Shown: piece after piece, positions 1 through 9,515 of the stretch
How positions within the stretch are numbered: the stretch's first letter is position 1
Layout: each line of letters opens with the position of its first letter
NCBI GenBank assembly: GCA_016866575.1
Contig: VGMA01000003.1
Coordinates: forward strand, 1 to 37,430
Direction of reading: 5' to 3'
DNA length: 37,430 nt
Source: Chlamydiota bacterium
GTDB lineage: Bacteria > Chlamydiota > Chlamydiia > Chlamydiales > VGMA01
The notes under the pieces: generated by a model
Databases searched by the model: none
The model's input: only the letters and a program-made list of their open reading frames with translations
Told to the model about the DNA's origin: nothing
Program-made: the position numbers and the translations under genes

Positions 1-1
1 T

Positions 2-88
2 CCTCTTCTTGCGGTATGTCTAGGAACGGGAAAGGCATTAGAGTACATCGATCGTTTCAAAAAACGAAGACATTTTGCCGCTCCTTAA
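2..88 (+). CDS. mreB: MreB rod-shape-determining protein, C-terminal fragment (truncated by window start)
   Basis: Frame 2 reads PLLAVCLGTGKALEYIDRFKKRRHFAAP*, resembling the MreB C-terminus; mreB precedes the PEPCK gene in Chlamydiae. Confidence 0.7.
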   Translation, partial: PLLAVCLGTGKALEYIDRFKKRRHFAAP

Positions 89-105
89 CTTAGTTAGGAG
101 TATAG

Positions 106-1842
106 TTGAGGGAGTTCATTCAAGACAGCGCTAGGCATTTTTTGCCAAGCGACGTCTATATTTGCAACGGATCTTCAGAAGAGCAAAAAGAGCTGGCGGA
201 CCTTTTGGTTCAAAATGGCACATTCATCGCTCTTAATCAAGACAAAAGGCCGGGTAGTTTTCTTGCCCGCTCTGACCCAGACGATGTTGCTCGCATAGAA
301 AAAAGAACTTTCATTTGTTCTAATAAACAAGAAGATGCAGGACCTTCAAATAATTGTAAGGATCCTGTCGAGATGAAAGCCCATCTTAAAAGCTTGTTTC
401 ATGGCTGTATGAAAGGTAGAAGGATGTATGTGATCCCATTTTGCATGGGACCAAAAGATTCACAAGCAGCAAAAATCGGCATCCAAATCACAGATTCTCC
501 CTATGTAGCCTATTCGATGACAATCATGACTAAAGTCAGTCATGAATTTCTAGATAAACCCTTCATTCCCTGCATCCACTCTGTTGGCCGCCCTTTAGAG
601 GCAGGCGAAAAAGATTCTCCGTGGCCTTGCAACAAAGAAAAATGGATTGTTCATTTTCCTGAAACAAGAGAAATTTGGTCTTATGGCAGTGGGTATGGGG
701 GCAACGCGCTGCTTGGGAAAAAATGTTTAGCGCTAAGAATTGCATCCGTGCTTGGTAGAGATGAAGGATGGATGGCTGAGCATATGCTGATCTTAGCTCT
801 TTCAAATCCTCAAGGGGTAAAACGGTATGTAGCGGCGGCTTTTCCTAGTGCATGCGGCAAAACGAATCTAGCGCTTGTCAAATCATGCTTAAGTGGCTGG
901 AAGGTTGAATGTGTAGGAGATGACATTGCTTGGCTTCATGTTGGAGAAGATGGGGCTTTATATGCCATCAATCCAGAAAATGGTTTTTTTGGAGTAGCAC
1001 CGGGCACTTCGGATGGATCAAATCCTAACGCCATGGAAATGATCAAAAAAAATACGATTTTTACGAATGTAGCACTGACCGAGGATGGCGATGTTTGGTG
1101 GGAGGGGATGACAAAAGAGCCTCCTAGTGGAACAATCATTGATTGGAAGGGAAACATTTGGGATCGAAAAGAGCTTGCAGCCCATCCAAATTCTCGATTC
1201 ACAGTAGCTGTAAAACAGTGTCCAATTCTTGATAGTCACTATGATGATCCCAAAGGAGTAAGAATCGATGCAATCATTTTTGGCGGCAGGCGAGCTTTTG
1301 ATGTCCCTTTGGTATTAGAAGCGGATAATTGGACGCATGGGGTGTTTTTTGGGGCTAATCTGTCTTCAGAAAAAACAGCAGCTGCTGAAGGAAGTGTCGG
1401 AGATATTCGAAGAGATCCTTTTGCTATGCTTCCTTTTTGCGGCTATCATATGGGAGATTATTTTCAACATTGGCTAGATATGGGAAAAAAAATACATCCC
1501 AACTATTTGCCTAAAATATACCAAGTGAATTGGTTTAGAAAATCTAAGGATGGTGGATATCTTTGGCCGGGATTTTCTGAAAATGTCCGGATATTGCGCT
1601 GGATTTTTGAAAGAATAGGATCTGATTGTAAAGCGATATCGACACCGATAGGAAAGATTCCTGAAATCAGCGCTTTTGAAGGATTAGAGATCTCTAAAGA
1701 AGCTCTAGATGAATTGTTTTTCGTAGGTCATGCGGCTGAAAAGAAAAATCTTCTTGATGCAAAAAAATATTTTTCTACATTAGAGCCAAGGACTCCTATG
1801 GAGTTAAAACAAGAACTTGATCGTCTAGAGAAAAATTTATGA
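106..1842 (+). CDS. pckG: Phosphoenolpyruvate carboxykinase (GTP)
   Basis: 578 aa; FPSACGKTNLA kinase-1a motif and GVFFGANLSSE region; TTG start. Confidence 0.95.
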   Translation: MREFIQDSARHFLPSDVYICNGSSEEQKELADLLVQNGTFIALNQDKRPGSFLARSDPDDVARIEKRTFICSNKQEDAGPSNNCKDPVEMKAHLKSLFHGCMKGRRMYVIPFCMGPKDSQAAKIGIQITDSPYVAYSMTIMTKVSHEFLDKPFIPCIHSVGRPLEAGEKDSPWPCNKEKWIVHFPETREIWSYGSGYGGNALLGKKCLALRIASVLGRDEGWMAEHMLILALSNPQGVKRYVAAAFPSACGKTNLALVKSCLSGWKVECVGDDIAWLHVGEDGALYAINPENGFFGVAPGTSDGSNPNAMEMIKKNTIFTNVALTEDGDVWWEGMTKEPPSGTIIDWKGNIWDRKELAAHPNSRFTVAVKQCPILDSHYDDPKGVRIDAIIFGGRRAFDVPLVLEADNWTHGVFFGANLSSEKTAAAEGSVGDIRRDPFAMLPFCGYHMGDYFQHWLDMGKKIHPNYLPKIYQVNWFRKSKDGGYLWPGFSENVRILRWIFERIGSDCKAISTPIGKIPEISAFEGLEISKEALDELFFVGHAAEKKNLLDAKKYFSTLEPRTPMELKQELDRLEKNL

Positions 1843-3014
1843 AAAAAGTGCTCTTTGTTCTACTTTGTGCTTCAGTAGCTTTAATATGGTGGGGTAAAAG
1901 TGGAAATACTTCTGCTAAATCAGCTGTTACAGAAATTCTTAAAGAAGCGGGAATTGAGATAGATGGTAAAAAGCCATACGATATTACCGTTTATGATGAA
2001 GCATTTTATCCTGAAGTACTAGCCAACGGATCTCTTGGCCTTGGAGAAACCTACATGGCAAATATGTGGGATGCAAAAAGAGTAGATCAGTTCATTTACA
2101 AAATTTTGACTGCTAAAATTGAAGATACTTCCAAATGGCAGCGGGCTTTGCAATACATGCAAGCTAAGCTTTTCAATCTACAAAGCAAATCATTGTCCAA
2201 AGAAGTTATCGATATCCATTACAATCTCGGAAACCAGCTATATGAAAAAATGTTAGGTCCAAGCATGGCTTATAGCTGCGGTTACTGGAAAAATGCCAAA
2301 AATCTTGATGAAGCTCAATATGCAAAATATGATCTCATCTGCCGTAAATTGAAACTAGAAAAAGGGATGAAGATCGTCGACATCGGCTGTGGATTTGGTG
2401 GGTTTGCTAAATATGCAGCCGAAAAGTACAAGGTTTCAGTTTTAGGTATCACACTTTCAGAAAATCAAGCGGCGTATGCTAAAAAACTTTGCGCGAATCT
2501 CGATGTAGAAATCCGTATACAAGACTATAGAGATTTACAAGGATCTTTTGACCGCGTTGTTTCTATAGGGATGTTTGAACATGTAGGCCCAAAAAATTAC
2601 GATGAGTTCATGCAAGTAGCAGACAGAGTGCTAAAAGATGGCGGACTATTTTTGCTTCACACTATAGGAAAAAATGAGTCATCTGATGCATGCGATCCTT
2701 GGATTAGAAAATATATTTTTCCGGGCGGAGTGCTTCCTTCAATAGCACAGATTGCAACTGCATCTGAAAATCGGTTTATCATGGAAGATTGGCATAATTT
2801 TGGCCCTGATTACGATAAAACCCTAATGGCCTGGCACGCAAATTTCAATCAAAACTGGAATATGTTGTCTCAAGATTATAGCCCCACATTTTTTAGGATG
2901 TGGAACTATTATCTTTTAGGATGCGCAGCAGCTTTTCGAGCAAGAGATTGCCAACTTTGGCAAATTGTTTTTTCCAAAAACCGCTTAGCACCTCAGTATC
3001 AAAGAGAGACATAA
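1839..3014 (+). CDS. cfa: Cyclopropane-fatty-acyl-phospholipid synthase-like SAM methyltransferase with N-terminal hydrophobic segment
   Basis: VVDIGCGFGGFAKYAAEKY-type SAM motif, HYNLGNQLYEKMLGPSMAYSCGYW and MFEHVGPKNYDEF are CFA synthase signatures; ATGA overlap with pckG. Confidence 0.88.
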   Translation: MKKVLFVLLCASVALIWWGKSGNTSAKSAVTEILKEAGIEIDGKKPYDITVYDEAFYPEVLANGSLGLGETYMANMWDAKRVDQFIYKILTAKIEDTSKWQRALQYMQAKLFNLQSKSLSKEVIDIHYNLGNQLYEKMLGPSMAYSCGYWKNAKNLDEAQYAKYDLICRKLKLEKGMKIVDIGCGFGGFAKYAAEKYKVSVLGITLSENQAAYAKKLCANLDVEIRIQDYRDLQGSFDRVVSIGMFEHVGPKNYDEFMQVADRVLKDGGLFLLHTIGKNESSDACDPWIRKYIFPGGVLPSIAQIATASENRFIMEDWHNFGPDYDKTLMAWHANFNQNWNMLSQDYSPTFFRMWNYYLLGCAAAFRARDCQLWQIVFSKNRLAPQYQRET

Positions 3015-3021
3015 TTTGTTT

Positions 3022-5010
3022 TTACTTAGGAGATAAAACAAATAAAGACCCATTTGCAGCTTGAAGTTGAGAGAGATTGTCTGAAGCTAATGATACAGGA
3101 AAAATAAAGCTTTTTTGCCGATCGGTTTGATAGAGGTTGTGGGATTTGCTATGCCAAAGCCATATCTTATCTGTCATTAGATCAAAGCTAAAGTGGGTAA
3201 AAGTTCTTGCATCCATGATGGATACTCCCGTTACGCTATTTACAAATACAAGTCGTTTTTCCTTTCTGATGGGATCTTCTGACACAAGAATGATACTAGA
3301 GGCGTTTAAGGGCATTTTTGCAAAAGAAAGATGGCTAGCTTTGATGCAGATGACTCTTTTAGCAGTATCTAGTCTTGGAGCATCATGATTGAAATCGCGA
3401 ACGCTAAGTGCTGTTGTGTTTTCTATACCAGTGGATTCAATAGAGTAAAGATAATTATCAATAATCATCGCATCTAGACAATTTGGTATTGTAAGAATTC
3501 TTCCTTTATTGCTGAATACATGGAATTCTTCACGTACTTTTTTATTGCTAAAGGTGATTTTTCTAGAAATACCGCAATATTCATTTAAGGGTAAAAGCTG
3601 AAAGAGATCAGACTGGAGTTTTTGAGGTGAATTAAAGAAACATTCAGCAATTTTTTGCTCTTTTTTGAACACAGAAACAGCATTTTTCGATTGGGTAAAA
3701 AGAGTGTTTTCATCGTTCAGATAAAATCCTTTTGGGGCTGCACGGCAGATTTCACGAAATGAGCTATTTTCGATTTCTCCAGTTTCAACATTCAGTACAT
3801 CGACATAAAAATGGGAAGATGAGCGGATAATCAATCGATTTCCTGATAAAGAGAGCTCTATTGCTGGTAAATCGGGCATCGAAAACCAGTAGAGAATTTT
3901 TTCTGTGAGAGTATCGTAAGCAACGATATAAGGAAGAGGATCAAATTGAGGATCAGGTGTTTTTACAAACAGCAGAGTGTGTTTGTATAAAAAGATTTGT
4001 TTTGATGGATCAACGTTATGAATAGATTTAATAGAAGGGAGCCCTTCAGTTGAAGAAAAGACCAACTGATTTTCAAAAAGTTGGTAAGGTGCATTGCAAA
4101 GAGCTGATAGGCATGAGCTAAAGTAAGGGTGTATCGTTTCAAGAAGATAGGCAAGTTTCGTTTTTTCTTTAGGGGACGATGCTTGCAATATTTGTAAGAT
4201 CAGTTCTGAAGCTTCAGTTGTTTCGGGGCACTCTCCATTGAAAAGGTCAATAAGAAGTACTCTTTGTTTTTCTAGTGGAATCAAAAATAAAAATCTCATA
4301 AAAAGTTCCATTTTTGATGGCCAGTCGTTCACGCTAATTTCGCGCAAAGTTGCTGATAAAAAATCAAAAACAGCTTCTTTAAGATTAGGTTTATAGTAAG
4401 AAAATGGGGTGAAACTAAGTATTTCACTAATTTTGATATACAATTCTTCAGAAGTTGCTTGGTCGCAAATTTCAATTAAGAGATTCTCTATTGTATCCAC
4501 TTCTATTTGAGCTGGTATCTTAAAATCTATTTTAGTCGCTGTTTTAAATAACCATAAATAGTAGTAGCCAGCACGCAGATCACTGTTGAATCTGTAAGCA
4601 GAATAGAGATCTCGGCAGGTTTTTGCTATGAGTTCTGTCGATAGGCTAGTGATAAGAGATGTGTATTTTTCATTTAAAATGGATTCTTCAATTACATCTA
4701 CATGAGAAAAAATTCTGTAAAGAAGTGATTTACCATCTTTTATTACTCTTGATATGACACTTTCTATAAATTCGCAGTCGATGAAAGCAAAAGGGAATCC
4801 ATGGGCACAGGCGTATTGGATATTATGAAAGCTGATATCGTGAATGAATTGTTTTAGGGTAGTTTCCGTGCAATTATTTGGTGTAAACTGCTCGCTAAAA
4901 ATTTTTTTCGCTAAATGAGCGGAGGCAACGATATGTTCTTGGATAGGTGGTGGTGTCTGATTGTGGCAGTATTTTTCAATTTCATTTTGTAATATTTCTA
5001 TAATTTGCAT
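3022..5010 (-). CDS. Hypothetical protein, 662 aa; helical N-terminal half, beta-rich (possibly propeller-like) C-terminal half
   Basis: Long intact ORF; no family recognised by eye. Confidence 0.75.
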   Translation of the reverse strand: MQIIEILQNEIEKYCHNQTPPPIQEHIVASAHLAKKIFSEQFTPNNCTETTLKQFIHDISFHNIQYACAHGFPFAFIDCEFIESVISRVIKDGKSLLYRIFSHVDVIEESILNEKYTSLITSLSTELIAKTCRDLYSAYRFNSDLRAGYYYLWLFKTATKIDFKIPAQIEVDTIENLLIEICDQATSEELYIKISEILSFTPFSYYKPNLKEAVFDFLSATLREISVNDWPSKMELFMRFLFLIPLEKQRVLLIDLFNGECPETTEASELILQILQASSPKEKTKLAYLLETIHPYFSSCLSALCNAPYQLFENQLVFSSTEGLPSIKSIHNVDPSKQIFLYKHTLLFVKTPDPQFDPLPYIVAYDTLTEKILYWFSMPDLPAIELSLSGNRLIIRSSSHFYVDVLNVETGEIENSSFREICRAAPKGFYLNDENTLFTQSKNAVSVFKKEQKIAECFFNSPQKLQSDLFQLLPLNEYCGISRKITFSNKKVREEFHVFSNKGRILTIPNCLDAMIIDNYLYSIESTGIENTTALSVRDFNHDAPRLDTAKRVICIKASHLSFAKMPLNASSIILVSEDPIRKEKRLVFVNSVTGVSIMDARTFTHFSFDLMTDKIWLWHSKSHNLYQTDRQKSFIFPVSLASDNLSQLQAANGSLFVLSPK

Positions 5011-5082
5011 ATTGAATCCCGTTTAAGCGGGTAATAATTTAAACAAGATTGCTATTTAATGCAATCATGCTAATATTTAAGA

Positions 5083-5538
5083 ATGAAAATCTTAATCCAA
5101 AAAGTGTCAAAGGCAGAAGTCTGTGTTGAAAATAAAGTAGTCGGAAAGATCAAAAAAGGGCTACTTGTCTACATAGGGATCCATCACAAAGATCAAGAAG
5201 AAGATGCCAATTTCCTAGCAAATAAAGTTGTAGATCTTCGTCTTTTTGAAGATGAGGAAGGTAAGATGAATTTATCTCTTGAAGATGTTTATGGGGAAGT
5301 GCTGGTGATTTCCCAATTCACTTTGTACGGCAACGGCTTGAAGGGAAGAAGGCCTTCTTTTATAGAAGCTGCGCCGCCGGAAGTTGCAAAGAATCTTTAT
5401 GAAAAGTTTCTTTCTGCACTAAAGGCTCTGATTGGAGAGTCAAGAGTGCAGCAAGGGCAATTTGCGGCGCACATGCAAGTCGAATATATTAATGACGGTC
5501 CTGTGTCACTAATCTTGGACAAATCTCATCTTCATTGA
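5083..5538 (+). CDS. dtd: D-aminoacyl-tRNA deacylase
   Basis: [52 protein letters not shown] and [10 protein letters not shown] are DTD signatures. Confidence 0.95.
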   Translation: MKILIQKVSKAEVCVENKVVGKIKKGLLVYIGIHHKDQEEDANFLANKVVDLRLFEDEEGKMNLSLEDVYGEVLVISQFTLYGNGLKGRRPSFIEAAPPEVAKNLYEKFLSALKALIGESRVQQGQFAAHMQVEYINDGPVSLILDKSHLH

Positions 5539-5935
5539 AGAAGAATTTGAGCTCTCTAGCTGCTGTTTCAGTAGAATCAGATCCATGCACAGCATTGTGA
5601 TCGATAGATTCTGCAAAATCAGCGCGGATTGTTCCTGGAGCTGCGTTTTGCGGGTTTGTAGCACCCATGATTTGTCTGTAGCGGTGTACAGCGTCAACAC
5701 CTTCTAGAGCCATGATTACAACAGGTCCAGAGCTCATAAAGCTCACGAGATCGTTAAAAAATGGTCTTTCTTTATGGATGTCATAGAACTCTGCTGCTTC
5801 AGCTTGAGAAAGGGTTTTCATTTTCATCGCGATGATGCAAAGTCCGTTTTTTTCAATCCTGTCAAGGATTTCGCCGATGTGACTTTTTTCTACTGCGTCT
5901 GGTTTTATGATCCCTAATGTTTTTTGCGTTTGCAT
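5489..5935 (-). CDS. ndk: Nucleoside diphosphate kinase
   Basis: [19 protein letters not shown] and [15 protein letters not shown] active-site His motif; start at internal ATG (MQTQKTLG) preferred over the ORF start at 5971. Confidence 0.95.
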   Translation of the reverse strand: MQTQKTLGIIKPDAVEKSHIGEILDRIEKNGLCIIAMKMKTLSQAEAAEFYDIHKERPFFNDLVSFMSSGPVVIMALEGVDAVHRYRQIMGATNPQNAAPGTIRADFAESIDHNAVHGSDSTETAARELKFFFNEDEICPRLVTQDRH

Positions 5936-6024
5936 AGATTCCTCTTGGGCTTTTGCAAAATAGGCTAACAAGCATCCGAATAATTTTCTATGAAATTTTC
6001 GTCATAGCGTGCTAATTTATCGTT

Positions 6025-7155
6025 ATGAGCCAGCAAATATCCCCACTTGAAGTAAAAAATATTTTGGTTGTGATTTTTAAATATCACGGCGATGTTCTTC
6101 TTAGTTCCCCTGTTTTTTCTGCATTGAAAGAAGCTTTCCCCTACGCAAATATCGATGCGTATTTGTATAAAAATACTTTACCCATCTTAGAAGGGCATCC
6201 TGCGATAAGAGATTTTTTCGCCTACGATCAAGATTGGAAGGAGCTTTCTTCTTGGCAAAGAATCAAGCAAGAAGCAGCTCAAATGAAAGCCATTTTGCAT
6301 AGAGGCTACGATTTAACTATCAATTTGACAAGAGGGGATAGAGGAGCGATTGCTTCAAGAGTTGCTAAAGCGCGCTATCGAGTAGGATTTGAAACAGATA
6401 AAGGGATGGCAGGCCAAAAACATCTCTATACCCACTTAGTGAAATGGAGTGATACTAAAAGGCATACTGTTGAAAGAAATTTGGACACACTCAGAATTTT
6501 AGGAATTCATCCCTCTTGGCAAGCGCGTGATCTTGTCATGCAATTTTCTTTTAAAGAAAAAGCAGTAGCTAATGCTCTTTTAGAGCAAGCAGGTCTAGAA
6601 GAAGGTGGATATGTTCTTATTCATCCTGTTTCTCGCGCTTGTTATAAAAATTGGACCGAAGAGAAATGGGCTGAAATCATTAAAAATCTTTTAGAGCGAA
6701 ATGAAAAAGTAGCCCTTTCCGGAGGCTTTTCGCAGCAAGAGCTTTTATATATCGACCGTATTTTGCATATCGTAGGAGATGATCAAAGCAAAATAGCCAA
6801 TTTTGCAGGCAAAACTTCACTCAAAGAGCTGGGAGTATTGATTGATTTTGCTAAATTGTTAGTCTGTTTAGATTCTGTTCCTCTTCATATAGCCTCAGCT
6901 GTGAAAGCGAAGACGGTGGCTTTATTTGGCCCTTCTTGTGAAAAAACATGGGGTCCTTGGAGAAATCCACATGCGCTCATTGTGGGAATGCCGCTAGCTT
7001 GCCGAGGTTGTGATCAAGAAGGTTGCGGCAATACGCAAATGAGCGATTGCATGAATGAGCTCAGTGTAGAACTTGTCTATGAGGCAATTGAAAAGCAGTT
7101 ACTTCCTGTAGCTAAAGTGCCGTTTTCCCAATTTCCCGCTAGTTTTGGTAAATAA
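6025..7155 (+). CDS. Glycosyltransferase family 9 (ADP-heptose:LPS heptosyltransferase-like)
   Basis: FKYHGDVLLSSPVFSALKEAFP, LIHPVSRACYKNWTEEKWAEII and SVPLHIASAVKAKTVALFGPS are GT9 signatures. Confidence 0.9.
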   Translation: MSQQISPLEVKNILVVIFKYHGDVLLSSPVFSALKEAFPYANIDAYLYKNTLPILEGHPAIRDFFAYDQDWKELSSWQRIKQEAAQMKAILHRGYDLTINLTRGDRGAIASRVAKARYRVGFETDKGMAGQKHLYTHLVKWSDTKRHTVERNLDTLRILGIHPSWQARDLVMQFSFKEKAVANALLEQAGLEEGGYVLIHPVSRACYKNWTEEKWAEIIKNLLERNEKVALSGGFSQQELLYIDRILHIVGDDQSKIANFAGKTSLKELGVLIDFAKLLVCLDSVPLHIASAVKAKTVALFGPSCEKTWGPWRNPHALIVGMPLACRGCDQEGCGNTQMSDCMNELSVELVYEAIEKQLLPVAKVPFSQFPASFGK

Positions 7156-7734
7156 ACACTTCGTGAGTGAAGCAAACTTTTTATAAACCTTGCTATCACA
7201 CTGAGTAGCAAAAAAGGGCAGATCTGTTTCTAGCGCTTTTATCTTTTGTTTGAGGTTCTCTGCGCTGTGGTTTTTTGCTTCTGAGGTTAAAGCTTCACAT
7301 TTTTGCAATAGTCTATCGATCTTAGCTTTTTGTAGATCGCTAGTTAGCAAAGCGGCTTTTTCTTGAAGGGAAGCAAAAGTTTTTTCAAGCTCTTTAGCAA
7401 GCCTCTCTTTTACAGAAGATTGAAGTTTTTTGTTTGCTAAAACCTCAGCTTTTAGCTTGTTTACCCCATTTTCTAATTTGCGAATCGAAGCAGCTAAAGG
7501 TGAATTTTTTAGCGGCTTTTCTTGGGCATGCTCTTTCACGGAATGAGAATAAGAGTGCATCTTTTGCAAGTGGCTGTTTGTTAAGCCCAAAGGGATGACA
7601 ATCGCACTAGCGATGTTTGCAACATGGTCAGCTGTCCCCAAAAAGCGGGTGTTTTCTTGCTGAGTGATCAACAATCTATTCTTAACTTCTTCAGTATACG
7701 GTGACTTTGTCTTAATTTTTTCTTTTTTCCCCAT
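7099..7734 (-). CDS. Hypothetical protein with coiled-coil/helical character
   Basis: Intact ORF (215 aa; start at MGKKEK preferred), Lys/Glu/Ala-rich heptad-like segments; overlaps the 3' end of the convergent GT9 gene. Confidence 0.65.
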   Translation of the reverse strand: MGKKEKIKTKSPYTEEVKNRLLITQQENTRFLGTADHVANIASAIVIPLGLTNSHLQKMHSYSHSVKEHAQEKPLKNSPLAASIRKLENGVNKLKAEVLANKKLQSSVKERLAKELEKTFASLQEKAALLTSDLQKAKIDRLLQKCEALTSEAKNHSAENLKQKIKALETDLPFFATQCDSKVYKKFASLTKCLFTKTSGKLGKRHFSYRK

Positions 7735-7834
7735 AGATCTCTCCAATGCATGGTTAATTTTAGACTTGGAAATTGGGAAAAAAGAGTCAATAGACTTCTT
7801 AAAAAATTCTTTTTAAACTTTTAATGCATGAATT

Positions 7835-8578
7835 TTAGAGAGTAAAGGATTCACCAAGGTATTCTTGTCTTACCACAGGGTTAGCTACAAGCTCGTCAGT
7901 TCTTCCTTCAGCTAGAAGCAAGCCTTTGCGAATCAAATAGGTGCGATCTACGCATGAAAAAATCTCTCTTGCATTATGATCAGTAACTAAAACGCTTATC
8001 CCTTTTTCTTTCAGATATTGAATCGTCTTTTTTACATCTGCAATCGTAATGGGATCGACGTTGGCAAACGGTTCGTCGAGTAAAAGTAAAGAAGGGTTAG
8101 TGACTAAAGCTTTAGCGATCTCTACTCTTCTTTTTTCACCACCGGATAAGCTGGCAGCCTTTCTGTTTTTGAGTTCCGTTAAAGAGAGCTCTTCTAGGGC
8201 GTTTTTGAGCCTTGCTTGTTTTTCTTCTTTAGATAGATTGAGCATTTCAAGGATGCATAAAATATTTTTTTCAACGCTCAAGTCTCTAAAAATTGAAGGC
8301 TCTTGGGAAAGATACCCTAGCCCTTTTTTAGCCCTTTGATGTACTGCAAGGGAGGAGATGTCGGAGCCATTAAAAAATATCGAGCCTTTATCTTGGCGTA
8401 AAAGGCCCATGATCGTATGGAATAGTGTTGTTTTGCCCGCACCGTTTGGGCCGAGCAATCCAACAACTTCACTTGGAAAAATGGTTAGAGAAAATCCCCC
8501 AAGAACTACGCCTTTAGTGAAATTTTTGCTAACGTTGCGTACTTCAAGTAAGGGGCAAGGGGATGAGTGTGGTGACAA
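7835..8578 (-). CDS. lptB: LPS export ABC transporter ATP-binding protein
   Basis: Walker A GPNGAGKTT, signature LSGGEKRRVEIAKAL, Walker B LLLLDEPFANVDP; context with lptA/lptC-like genes. Confidence 0.93.
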   Translation of the reverse strand: MSPHSSPCPLLEVRNVSKNFTKGVVLGGFSLTIFPSEVVGLLGPNGAGKTTLFHTIMGLLRQDKGSIFFNGSDISSLAVHQRAKKGLGYLSQEPSIFRDLSVEKNILCILEMLNLSKEEKQARLKNALEELSLTELKNRKAASLSGGEKRRVEIAKALVTNPSLLLLDEPFANVDPITIADVKKTIQYLKEKGISVLVTDHNAREIFSCVDRTYLIRKGLLLAEGRTDELVANPVVRQEYLGESFTL

Positions 8579-9515
8579 GGTCTTCCTTCCAGTTAAGTTT
8601 GGTTGGCAAGGTTACTTTAACTACTCCCTCACCTTTTACAGAGCTTTTGCCTGTTTCTTGATCAAAAGCTATGATCAATTTTTCTGCACTAAGATGCAAT
8701 GTTTCGTTTGTAAAATCGATCGGGCTATTTTCAGTTCCGGTTAAAGCAAATTGTGTTATGCGCTGCTCTTTATCTAAAAATAGTTCTACGATACCAGGAA
8801 CTGCAGCAAAGCCTAGTTCAGGATGCTCAATACGCGCTCCTTGATCTAAAGTAATTTTATTTTCTTCTCTTGAAAAAAGGGTGTGTTTAGCTTGCAATCT
8901 GTATCCATGTATTACCGCGCCAAGATCATCAAGAGCAAAAGTTTTACTTTCGGTGTCGTAAGATATTTTGGTTGCGATGAAGGTGTCTTTTGGTGTTTTT
9001 ACAGTGCAAGATCCACCTTCTTGATCGCTAAAAAAGTGGAGCGTTCCATCGGAAAGATATTGTACTTTTTCCGCAAAAATTTGATAGAGATTGCCGATAG
9101 AGAGCTCAACATTGGTTTTCCCTGAAATGGTTTGGATGTTTTTCCCTTTTTCAGAAGAAAAATGGCACTCTACATTTTTTGCTTTTAAACAGACATCTTG
9201 TTTTAGATCAGAAATTTGGACAAGATGGTCTTCTTCTGCATTTAGTGTTGCGCTAAGTTTATTAAAATCTACGTCAGCTTTATCACACTCGACAATACGA
9301 CTCTCAGAAAGGGAAATTTTGACCGCTTTTTCCAAAAAGGCGTGAGAGAGTTTGGTTTCGTCATTAGGGGCTTTTTCTACTAAAACTTCTTGAGCCTCAA
9401 AATGGCCAAGTGGATGGGAAATGGAAACGTTTCCTTTGAGAGTTAATAAATTTGAAGCAAGTGAAGCTTCATCAGATGCGATCAGGGCAGCAAGTGTGCA
9501 TATAAGTAAGGTCAT
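8544..9515 (-). CDS. lptA: LptA/OstA-like periplasmic LPS transport protein
   Basis: Signal-like N-terminus, OstA-like repeats (TLKGNVSISHPLGHFEAQEVLVEK), position between lptC-like and lptB. Confidence 0.75.
   Translation of the reverse strand: MTLLICTLAALIASDEASLASNLLTLKGNVSISHPLGHFEAQEVLVEKAPNDETKLSHAFLEKAVKISLSESRIVECDKADVDFNKLSATLNAEEDHLVQISDLKQDVCLKAKNVECHFSSEKGKNIQTISGKTNVELSIGNLYQIFAEKVQYLSDGTLHFFSDQEGGSCTVKTPKDTFIATKISYDTESKTFALDDLGAVIHGYRLQAKHTLFSREENKITLDQGARIEHPELGFAAVPGIVELFLDKEQRITQFALTGTENSPIDFTNETLHLSAEKLIIAFDQETGKSSVKGEGVVKVTLPTKLNWKEDLVTTLIPLPLT

Noticed and set aside
563-1239. Minus-strand ORFs (563-805, 936-1202, 1018-1239) opposite pckG
   Set aside because: Antisense to a well-conserved enzyme, mutually overlapping, no recognisable domains.
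3137-4154. ORFs 3137-3388 (+) and 3963-4154 (-) within the 662-aa gene
   Set aside because: Short, shadow ORFs of a longer intact reading frame.
5011-5082. Small inverted repeats (cccgtttaagcggg; gattgc...gcaatc) in the divergent spacer before dtd
   Set aside because: Only 4-6 bp stems in a short AT-rich spacer; could be promoter/operator elements but expected by chance.
8049-9345. Plus-strand ORFs opposite lptB/lptA (8049-8339, 8358-8744, 8883-9125, 9091-9345)
   Set aside because: Antisense to conserved Lpt genes; composition mirrors the coding strand.
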